A DNA stretch of 34,296 nucleotides. It comes from Fomitopsis serialis. Taxonomy: Eukaryota > Basidiomycota > Agaricomycetes > Polyporales > Fomitopsidaceae. Within the stretch, counting starts at the first letter, position 1; each line of letters starts with the position of its first letter. Of the stretch, positions 26,069 to 34,296 are shown one piece after another. The notes under the pieces were generated by a model, which was not told the DNA's origin, made no database searches, and saw nothing but the letters and a program-made list of their open reading frames with translations. Made by a program: the position numbers and the translations under genes. The stretch covers positions 1-34,296 of the forward strand of contig NW_025955372.1 in assembly GCF_022376445.1 (NCBI RefSeq), written 5' to 3'.

Positions 26069-26272
26069 GTCGGCCGCCACCAAGGTCGAGTGTCCAGCAC
26101 AACAGTCGGACGCACGCCCGCGGCGAATGGGGATCGGCGCGCCTGTCCCGCTTACATCAGCAGCGTCGATTTTTTTCTGCTGCCTTGCACCCGCTCGCAT
26201 CCTCACCGCCTCCTTCTCTGCCTCGCATCCCTCCCTGTCCTTTTCGCTCATTCTCCCTTCCCACCCAAAAAA
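26069..26272. promoter_or_regulatory. Compact divergent promoter uS2m / Ssb Hsp70
   Basis: A 204 bp interval between the two start codons. On the Hsp70 side it ends in a long pyrimidine-rich tract followed by CCCAAAAAAATGG, the kind of leader common in highly expressed fungal genes. No clear heat-shock element (GAAnnTTCnnGAA) is visible, which fits an Ssb rather than an inducible Ssa gene. Confidence 0.55.
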
Positions 26273-28319
26273 ATGGAGGACATCTTCGACGGTGCGATCG
26301 GTATCGACCTCGGAACCACCTACTCGTGAGTTCTACAGCCGGAGAGAGAGTTGCAGAGTCTAACCTTCCTTGCCTTGCAGCTGCGTGGGTGTCTGGCAGA
26401 ACGACCGGGTCGAGATTATTGCCAATGATCGTGCGTATAGGACTGTGCCTATACGGGCTTCACACTCACCTCCTTCACAGAGGGTAACCGCACGACACCG
26501 TCCTACGTCGCCTTCTCCACCGAGGAGCGTCTGATCGGCGATGCCGCAAAAAACCAGGCCGCCATGAACCCTAAGAACACGATCTTCGACGCAAAGCGCC
26601 TCATTGGCAGGAGATTTGAGTGAGTGTGGTTTCAGTATCTCGGCTTGATCTGTCCCTGACATGCTGTCCAGCGACCCCGATGTCAAGAAGGACATGTCGC
26701 ACTGGCCCTTCGAGGTCGTTGAGAAGGATGGCTCCCCTCTGATCAAGGTCGAGTATCTTGGGGAGGAGAAGTCTTTCAGCCCCCAGGAGATTTCTTCCAT
26801 GGTCTTGACCAAGATGAAGGAGATCTCGGAGGCCAAGCTCGGTAAGACGGTGAAGAAGGCTGTGGTCACGTAAGTCCGCCATGTTTCACCGGGTGAATAC
26901 CTCGCCTTACGTCCACGCAGTGTGCCTGCCTACTTCAACGACTCCCAGCGTTTGGCGACGAAGGACGCCGGTACCATCGCTGGTCTTGACGTTCTCCGTA
27001 TCATCAACGAGCCCACGGCTGCCGCCATTGCATACGGTCTCGACCGTGCGTCGACTGGCGAGAAGAACGTCCTCATCTTCGATCTTGGTGGAGGAACTTT
27101 CGATGTCTCCCTGCTCAACATCACTGGTGGTGTCTTTGCCGTCAAGGCGACTGCCGGCGACACTCACCTTGGTGGCGAGGACTTCGACAACAACCTGCTT
27201 GATCACTTCAAGAAGGAGTTCCAGCGCAAGACGAAGTTGGACATCTCCGACGACGCTCGTGCCCTCAGGCGGTTGCGCAGTGCTTGCGAGCGTGCCAAGC
27301 GCACCTTGTCTAGCGTCACCCAGACCACGGTTGAGGTTGACTCGCTGTACCAGGGCGAGGACTTCTCGGCGAACATCACCCGTGCTCGTTTCGAGGAGAT
27401 CAACGCTCCTCTTTTCAAGTCGACTCTCGACCCCGTTGAACGGGTGCTCAAGGATGCCAAGATGCCCCGCGAGAAGGTCGATGATATTGTCCTTGTCGGC
27501 GGATCGACTCGTATCCCCAAGGTCCAGTCGCTTGTCTCCGAGTACTTCGGTGGCCGTCAGCTTAACAAGTCGATCAACCCCGACGAGGCTGTCGCCTACG
27601 GTGCCGCGGTCCAGGCTGCCGTCCTCACCGGCCAGACGTCTGACAAGACTGCGGACCTTGTGCTTCTCGATGTCGCTCCCTTGTCGCTCGGTGTCGCCAT
27701 GCAAGGCGATATCTTCGGTGTCGTCGTTCCCCGTAACACCCCCATCCCCACCAACAAGTCGCGGACGTTCACGACGGTCGAGGACAACCAGACGACTGTC
27801 ACCTTCCCTGTCTACGAGGGCGAGCGGACTCAGTGCCGCGACAACCGTCTGCTTGGCGAGTTCGAGCTCAATGGTATCCCGCCTATGCCCCGTGGCCAGG
27901 CCGAGCTTGTCACCACCTTTGAGGTCGATGCGAACGGTCTCCTCAAGGTTACTGCTCAGGACCGTGCCTCTGGCCGTAAGGCGCAGATCAGCATCACGAA
28001 CTCGGTCGGCCGTCTGTCGTCTGCTGAGATTGAGCAGATGGTGAAGGACGCGGAGCAGTTCAAGCAGGCGGACAAGGACTTCTCTGCGCGGCACGAGGCC
28101 AAGTCCGACCTCGAGAGCTACATCCACCAGGTCGAGAACACCATCACGTCGCCTGAGATTGGCATGAAGCTCAAGCGCGGCGCTAAGGCGCAGGTCGAGG
28201 CCGAGCTCGCGCGTGCCATGGAGAAGCTCGAGATCGAGGACTCGTCGGCGGACGAGCTCAGGAAGGCGCAGTTGGGCATCAAGCGTGCCCTCCAAAAAGC
28301 CACCGCTGGTATCCGGTAA
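26273..28319 (+). CDS. SSB1: Ribosome-associated Hsp70, Ssb type
   Basis: Five exons (26273-26325, 26381-26430, 26481-26619, 26672-26869 and 26921-28319) give 612 residues, essentially the length of yeast Ssb1 (613). Ssb binds nascent chains at the ribosome exit with the RAC co-chaperone. Features are the ATPase entry [100 protein letters not shown], and [18 protein letters not shown]. The substrate domain has [20 protein letters not shown]. The C-terminus lacks the EEVD tail of cytosolic Ssa and the KDEL-type tail of BiP. The overall wording (for example [13 protein letters not shown] and [13 protein letters not shown]) is Ssb-like. The coding frame is intact, unlike three other genes in the window. 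Confidence 0.96.
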
Positions 28320-28646
28320 GGCTGGGTGGTGGTAGTTGTTCGGCGAGTGTGTTGTGGTCGCAGTCGTAGCATAGTTGTCCTGTCTCATGTCTTTTCACGT
28401 CCTACTTGCTTGACCGTCGTGCATCTGTGGCATACAAAACGAAGCTGTCCGTCCTTGCATCGTACTGTTGTACTTATATCAGTACCGATTCTTTGCGAGA
28501 TGCATTCTGTTCAGCTCGCGTGGGCAGTGAGCGCCTGAGCGTTCATGAAGTGTCCCGGAAGCAACGTACAAAGCAGGATAAATGACCGGAAATAACAACA
28601 GACTACGGCTACAAGGGTAAGAAAGGCGACAACACGAAGGCTTGAA
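28320..28646. terminator. Convergent 3' intergenic region Hsp70 / RFC
   Basis: 327 bp between the stop of the Ssb gene and the stop of the RFC gene, which face each other. It must hold both 3' untranslated regions and polyadenylation sites. No gene or RNA element is recognised in it. Confidence 0.6.
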
Positions 28647-30019
28647 TCATGTCGACAGCGCCTTATGCACTCGCAGAGAGACCTCAAGAATCCACAGCTC
28701 TTCGTCGGCACCGTCACACAGGGCCTTGTCTGCGTCAGCGAAGGCAAGAGCACACTGGGACTTTTGCCTCGCCGACAGTGTAGGATGCTCGATTACGAGG
28801 TCATGAAGCTAGGATGCTCGATGAGCACGTCGTCGAATTGTGGGTGTGGGCACTCACTTGAGAGATGATCTGCGAGGCTGAATATCCTTGCCGGATGATA
28901 GCCTTCACTATCTTCCTGACTGCGTCAAAGCCCTTCGCCTTCACGCTACTGTCTATATCCATGGCATCTGCAGAGACCAATTCGACGCCAAGCGTAGTTG
29001 CGAAGTCGTTGATAACCGAGGACCGCACGACGCCTGCGATCTCCTCGATATCACTGGGTGTAATGTCCGTTGGAGGGGTTGTGGACATAGAAAGGCGTGA
29101 GGCGGATTGAAGATACGTGATAGAACGACGGAGATCGCCATGAGAGGTGTTAATGAGAGCAGAGATGACAGCATCAGTGACAGGGATCTTCTCTGCTGCT
29201 GCAATCTCCGCCAGGCGACTCGAGGTAGAGGTGGGGTCGAGAGGCTTGAATCGGAACTTGGAACACCGAGAGGCGAGGGGCTCAATGATTCTAAGACACG
29301 ACATGAGAGAGCGCGTCGCTGTGGACAAAGGAGAACGCACCGAGTCACATAGTTGCATACGAGGCAAAATCGGGTGATACGGGCGTATGTCTCCATGATT
29401 CGTCTCAACGCGGCCTGAGCATCCTGCGTCATGGAGTCTGCTTCGTCGAGGATAATGATTTTGTACGGTGGACAGGGATACGTCTTTCCATCGGATGCGA
29501 CCACCTGTGCGCGCGGAGTCTGCCGCGCGAAATTCTTGATTTTCTCGCGGACAATGCTAATTCCACGCTCGTCAGAAGCGTTCAGTTCTAGCACTCTTGA
29601 GCGGAAGTTGTCTGGCCTGAAAACTATGTGTGAGCTTAGCATTCAGCGTAAAAGAGCATTTCGCCAACCCAAATAGCTGCCGTGCCAGTGCGAGGATAGT
29701 GGATGTCTTGCCAGTACCAGGTGGCCCGTAGAACAGCATATGTGGCAACTACCCATGATGCGACTCGTCAGTATCCAGGCCTGGCACTTCCCGCTGTTAC
29801 GCACGTTTGACGAAGTTAATGTCTTTCGGAGTACAGCAACAGTATGTTCTTGCGCTGAGACGTCGTCAATGGTTTTTGGACGGCTGGATGGGTGGATGAG
29901 TACAATTGCATTGACACGCGACGCAAGAAGACTTACTATTTTTCGACCCATGGCTGATGCTGTGGTTCAGCAGCTTGTCTTTGTGGTGCAGCTCTTGCCT
30001 GCGGCTGAAAAAATGACAT
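28647..30019 (-). CDS. RFC2: Replication factor C small subunit (yeast Rfc2 / human RFC4)
   Basis: Six exons (30019-29937, 29883-29805, 29748-29669, 29616-29341, 29290-28858 and 28808-28647) give 370 residues, every junction GT-AG. It is an AAA+ subunit of the RFC clamp loader that opens PCNA and places it on primer-template DNA. Motifs in order: [15 protein letters not shown] (RFC box), Walker [41 protein letters not shown]-type stretch ([17 protein letters not shown], Walker B), sensor LVCNYVTR, arginine-finger SRC motif [16 protein letters not shown], and the collar domain with [17 protein letters not shown]. The C-terminal collar ends [19 protein letters not shown]. The wording around the DEAD box and collar matches Rfc2/RFC4 rather than the other small subunits. 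It is divergent from the CAF-1 gene, sharing an MCB-rich promoter. Confidence 0.95.
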
Positions 30020-30196
30020 GCTTATCCTGGTCAGAGATGGACTGAGCACATACGCGCCGTGGCTCACGACGACGCGTCGGAACGCGTTGGGTCACACGAC
30101 AGTCACGTCCGTGACAAGACGCGACTCTGGCTCGACGCGTGCGGTTCCTTCGCGACTTCCACAACACCCCATACTGAACGAGCTCTGCGTTGCGAG
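30020..30196. promoter_or_regulatory. Divergent RFC / CAF-1 promoter with MCB cluster
   Basis: The 177 bp spacer between the two start codons contains three exact ACGCGT palindromes (30072-30077, 30082-30087 and 30135-30140) plus near matches ACGCGA (30119-30124) and ACGCGC (30052-30057). ACGCGT is the MluI cell-cycle box bound by the MBF complex in yeasts to drive G1/S genes. Both flanking genes act in DNA replication and replication-coupled chromatin assembly, which fits such control. Binding in this organism is inferred. Confidence 0.75.
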
Positions 30197-33087
30197 ATGT
30201 CCACCTCAGACCCCCAGCCATGTACGTGGAACGCATTCTCAGATACATGTCGACGCTGAATATCGTTCAGCCGTGGTGGACCTCGCAGACGCGGCCGGTG
30301 AGACTACACGATCTCCAGACATACAACATGTTCTCAGTATCGTACAGAGAAATCCAACAAGACAAGATTAGTCGATCTCAAAAATGGGAAGCTTGTGTTG
30401 AGACAGAAACTGCTGTCTCTGGAGAAGATGTCGGAAACTATGCAAGGTGTGCAGGGCTTACATGTCATGTCACTCGGTCCATACTGACTTGTTGTCATGG
30501 GAAATGCTAGACACCGTCAAATTCCGAGAATTTATCGAGGCTCGAGTGCAACACCAGGAAGAGGCATTATCTAAAATACCAGACGATCACCTACCCCTCA
30601 TCGTTAAATTAGTTCATGAGAGGTAACGACAGTCCTTCTTCCACTGCACCGTTCTCATATTCGTCCCACAGCGACAAGACTGTTCACGCACTGGCAAAGC
30701 ACATTCAAGGCGAGTTGTTACCAGTGCATGACGCTGATGATATCATCCTCGACCCTTCGTCCGTCCTTCCTCTCGATGTCATTGAACAAGCAATCAAGGC
30801 TGTGGCCACAAGGAATGACTACGGGCTGGAGAGCACAGCTGGATCGGGAAAGGTCCCGGCTGCGCTGCACATCTGGAGATGGGAGGCGAAAGATAAACAT
30901 ATGGACTGGCTTCCTAGGACAGCCATGGAGAAGCTCGAAACTCGGCTGGCAGAACGGCGTCAAGTATGTACACTTGGCTCTCTTCTGGACAGAAGTCTGT
31001 AGACTGACGCACACTAGGCGAAGCAAGACGTCCAGGAACTATTTGATGCGCTACCGGAGGATGTTCGCAGCGGGTTGCTCGGCGTCAAGAGCACCACGAG
31101 GACACCTTTGAAGACGAAGCCCAGCATGCAGAGCACGGACGACATTACTAGTCCGGACCAAAGCGAGTCTGGTACAAAGGGTCAATCGCAAACACCGGAG
31201 GTTGACGGGGTAAATGCCGTTGATCGACGTCTGACTTAAGGGATGCTCATGCGCACTGCATTCAGGATAAAGTCGGCACCTCCAAAGGCTCTGGTAGATC
31301 TAAGAAGCCAGCGGATCCGGAGAAAGCTGCAAGGGTATGCACTATTTTAGATATTCGAACCTCCAATCAAGCTAATATCTCCAAACAGGAGAGGGAGAAG
31401 CTTGAAAAGAAGGCTGCAAAGGCAGAGAGAGAAAAGAGAGAACAGGAGGCGCAAAGCAAGTCGCGGTCCATTATGGCGAATTTCTTCGGGAAAGGGAAGG
31501 CCACCCCTACGAAGCGGTCTGATTCGTCCACATCTGCGAAAGCGGGCAACTCGGAGGTAGCGGGCCCGTCAACGACTCGATCAGACTTTGCCAAGACGTT
31601 CAAGCCGTTTGTATTGAAAAAGGGCTCGGAGATTGCTCCTGTGAATTGGTTTGAACAGGCGCGAAGACGACAATGCGCCAGCAAGACAAGGACCGAAGGC
31701 GATGTGATTGTGCTAGACGATGTAGAGGAAGACGCACTTGATGCGGTGCCCCGCCAAACATTAACATTGGTCAGATGGATGCAAGCGGTATGTTGCCACC
31801 TCCATCTCGTTCGCAGTGATTTAACTACAGTCGTATGCTGTAGAACGGTTGCACGATATTCTGTCTCAACCTCAAACCTCCCTTTGCCCTATCCCCCGTC
31901 GTCGGCAACCCCGATCTCACCTCAAGTCCTACACCCCGTGTTCCGTCCGGTTGATCATGACTGAGCTTACTGAGGCGGAAGTGACAGGCGATGATGACAG
32001 GGTCCGCGCACTGCTGGCGGTGCTGCGCAACCGACGGACGATTCCCGCAAAGGTACTCATCTTCACCGAAGACGCCCGCCCAGGCTACTTTGGGACATGG
32101 ACTCGCAGCTCGCGGGAAATCGGGCCCCGCGCACCCTTTGGCAGAGACGTACTCGCTCTGGACTACAGCTACGACAGCGCGGAGGAATGGGAAGGCGAGG
32201 AAGAGAACGGGGGCGATGACGTCGTCGAGGATGCAGACGATGAAGAGGTGGGTGAGGGTGAAGGCGAGGACTCCGACTTGGACGACTGGTTGGTGGACGA
32301 TGACGAGGTGGAGGACCCGGGTACCCAGTGGAGGAACGACGCGATGACAGCCCGGACTTGATGCTGGTGGACGCGCCGTACGTGCCGTCGAAACGGAAGA
32401 CCACGTCAGAAGCAGGAAAGCAAGGGAAGAAGCGGAAAGTTGTCATCCCACTAGTGCCCTTTACTAAGGGGCCATGTTGGGAGTCGAGTGTTGGCCGGTG
32501 TAGCTATGAGCCCTTCGAACCGTATCGGATTGAGCTGTTCAATGGTGCGTTGGGTCCATCGTATTCTACGGAGGTCCCGGGTGCTCACAAAAGTACGACT
32601 AGATACTTCCTATCCCATTGATCCGTTCACATATGTCGCTGCCGTCCCAGAGACTTCAGCAGCAGGAGCCAAGGACCGCAGTGACTTCGCCGTACCCGCG
32701 CTTCCTCTCGACTTGCTGTCTCCAACGCGCAAGGAACGTCTGCACCTTCCGATGCTTCCTCGACATCAAATACCCCCGTAGCAGTAGGACCAAAGAAGCC
32801 CGCGCTGACACGAAGACTATGTTCCCCGAAGCACACCTGCCGGTACTGCTGTCCAAGATCAACACGCTCGCAACAAGCAACCTGGCGTTCATAGTTGAGA
32901 CGGTGTACCAGGATCTGCGTGAGCAGCGAGTGAAGAAGAACGCGATGAAGCAAAGGTGAAGGAGGTTGGCGAGAAGAGCAAGTCGCAGAAGATCTGGATT
33001 GTCAAGCCCGAAGTGAAGGTCAGTTGCACTCGGTTTGCCCCGTCAACCCAGGCTGACGTCGTACAGGCGGTTCATGGGTTAGCTTAA
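30197..33087 (+). CDS. RLF2: CAF-1 large subunit (Cac1/p150); several apparent frameshifts
   Basis: Exons 30197-30221, 30271-30297, 30372-30446, 30511-30622, 30672-30963, 31018-31209, 31266-31334 and 31389-31787, then from about 31831 (or 31844) through 32544, 32603 to about 33017, and 33067-33087. CAF-1 deposits H3-H4 behind replication forks. Seen in order: VDLKNGKLVLRQKLLSLEKM, a Lys/Glu/Arg-rich KER helix (31300-31455), a PCNA-interaction-like box RSIMANFF, PVNWFEQARR, SYTPCSVRLIMTELTEAEVT, the histone-binding stretch PGYFGTWTRSSREIGPR with a strongly acidic region, GPCWESSVGRCSYEPFEPYR, and a winged-helix C-terminus (FPEAHLPVLLSKINTL; KSQKIWIVKPEVKAVHGLA). Exons 1-8 are intact. Downstream the conserved frame needs one added base near 32325, 32723, 32811 and 32946. 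The exon 8/9 junction is ambiguous: a 43 nt intron keeps frame, while a 56 nt intron would need a fifth added base. Confidence 0.92.
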
Positions 33088-33284
33088 GGACACGAAGGTT
33101 TGAGTTGTTGTGCTGTCGTTATTTATAGTGTTTCTTGTTTTCTTGTCGACTAACTTTGGTGGCCATGGATCCATTCAGTACGAATACAGCATTAAGAGTG
33201 TACATATTATACACGCGTTGGCATTGAATACCACTACGGCATGACAATCATAGGGGCAAAATACCACAATCAATCCGACAACTG
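33088..33284. terminator. Convergent 3' region CAF-1 / Spc24
   Basis: About 200 bp of A/T-richer sequence between two facing stop codons. It contains A/T-rich patches around 33118-33140 and 33187-33215 that could direct polyadenylation. No gene is seen. Confidence 0.5.
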
Positions 33285-34094
33285 CTATGATGAAGCGAGT
33301 TTCCAAAGTAGGTCGGCATACTCCTTGTTAGACTTCGTACTGTCGAAATTGACGCAGTGTACGTCGCCTGTTATTGAACCTGAGGCAATGGCAGCATGAG
33401 CAAAGGGTTGGGCGTGGGCATGATCTCGAGAGACGTACGAATGAGCATCTTCGCGATGCGCCCATCTTGTCCCATGATAGGCTCGAAGCCAAGGCCCTTG
33501 TACATGGCTAGACGGAGACTGACGCACGGACAAAAGTGAGGAGGGGTTCGCGGAAGTTATCGTCGAGGAGACTCACGCAGTTGCATCCAACATATGCTCT
33601 GCAGACGGATCTGACTCCTTCAGGTTGCGCAACTCGTCTCCGACGCGTGCTAGTTCAGCCTCCTTGCCCGCGAGAGCTCCTTCCGCGTCATTGATAGCCT
33701 TTATCAACGATAGTCGCGTCTCGTCTAGTTCATTCATCATGGCGCCATGCTGCTCTGCAGAGGGGAGAGTGGACGGTCTTGTAGATGACACACGCGCTGC
33801 GTCGAGGACCCGAGCAAGCGCTGCTCACAGGCTAGACATGGTCAGACGAGGACGTCGTTAGGCGGATGGGCGACTGACAGCGTACGCGAGACTGTGCCTC
33901 TTCAATCTCCTTTCTGCGCCCTTCCTCCGTAATGGACATCTGCTCTTCGGCGGCTGCAATGGTGAGGTAGTCCTCCTCAGGATCTATGATGGGGATCATG
34001 TCCCGGATTGCCTTTCTATATACCGACACAAACTCAGACGAGCAATATGCTGACAAAAGTGAACGTACATCGTGTCCTGTATGCTGATAGACAT
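33285..34094 (-). CDS. SPC24: Kinetochore Ndc80-complex subunit Spc24
   Basis: Five exons (34094-34069, 34015-33879, 33823-33577, 33518-33439 and 33379-33285) give 194 residues. Spc24 pairs with Spc25 and ties the Ndc80 complex to the inner kinetochore. The N-terminal half begins with the family segment IKAIRDMIPIIDPEEDYLTI, then a long coiled coil rich in Glu, Ala, Leu and Arg (EEAQSR to GDELRNLKE). The C-terminal globular domain has LRLAMYKGLGFEPIMGQDG, RIAKMLIRS, and GDVHCVNFDSTKSNKEYADL followed by LWKLASS at the stop. The third exon can start at either of two adjacent AGs (33823 or 33820), changing the protein by one residue. An ACGCGT box lies 78 bp upstream of the ATG. Confidence 0.92.
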
Positions 34095-34296
34095 GGATAA
34101 ATCTGTGACGCAGCTCGACGGTTAGGATGAGTAGCAAATATTGAGTGGAAATGACGGTCAATGGCAACAGTACGCGTTCAGAATCGTGTGAACTTGAAGC
34201 GCTGAGTTAACACGCTCACGTGATCGCGCCGACACCGACGGATCCTTAGAACGATCCTGGATCAATGTCTTGTGAGCGCATGTGAGCACTGAGACT
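34095..34296. promoter_or_regulatory. Spc24 upstream region with one MCB box
   Basis: The 202 bp from the Spc24 ATG to the window edge include ACGCGT at 34172-34177 and CACGTGA near 34217. No coding exon of a neighbour is recognised before the edge. Confidence 0.5.

Noticed and set aside
26907..28388. 493-codon open stretch on the minus strand opposite the Hsp70 gene
   Set aside because: It is the well-known antisense artefact of codon-biased hsp70 genes. It covers the conserved Hsp70 exon, spans its stop, and shows no family signature of its own.

Overview
The window is nuclear DNA from a filamentous basidiomycete, most likely an Agaricomycete (mushroom or polypore relative). Genes carry many short introns (mostly about 45-65 nt, GT-AG) and are densely spaced. 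One gene encodes a DUF6533-type multispan membrane protein, a family expanded in Agaricomycetes. Every recognised gene is a eukaryotic chromosomal gene. I see no prokaryotic operon, CRISPR array or intact transposon.

Layout. 127-1208 (-) is a Bmt2/SAMTOR-type 25S rRNA adenine methyltransferase. 1860-3634 (-) is the DUF6533 membrane protein. 3635-6092 has no recognisable gene. 6093-9640 (+) is a SERCA-type Ca2+-ATPase with one frame break. 9641-12166 is gene-poor. 12167-14461 (-) is an SLC35F6-like transporter with two microexons, divergent from an alpha-arrestin-like gene at 14772-16757 (+). 16758-21152 is a 4.4 kb gene-poor block holding a tRNA-like Pol III element. 21153-22869 (-) is SHQ1, divergent from the anthranilate synthase component I gene (TRP2/trpE type, 23224-25026 +, one frame break). 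That gene ends 42 bp from the convergent mitochondrial uS2 gene (25069-26068 -), which is divergent from an Ssb-type Hsp70 (26273-28319 +). 28647-30019 (-) is a replication factor C small subunit (yeast Rfc2/human RFC4), divergent from the CAF-1 large subunit (30197-33087 +, several frame breaks). 33285-34094 (-) is the kinetochore protein Spc24.

How the genes relate. The right part groups replication and mitosis functions: the PCNA loader subunit, the PCNA-binding histone chaperone CAF-1, and Spc24. The 177 bp shared promoter of RFC and CAF-1 has three exact ACGCGT (MCB/MBF) sites, and another lies 78 bp upstream of Spc24. This suggests joint G1/S control. Shq1, Bmt2, Ssb and uS2m all serve ribosome or RNP biogenesis or translation.

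Caveat. Six places in three genes (SERCA, TrpE, CAF-1) need exactly one extra base to restore the conserved frame. All six are apparent single-base losses, most of them in or next to short homopolymers. Uncorrected sequencing deletions are more likely than real mutations, but this cannot be decided from one sequence. I found no convincing novel multi-gene system. The most interesting signals are the MCB-rich divergent promoter, the microexons, and the Pol III element in the gene-poor block.
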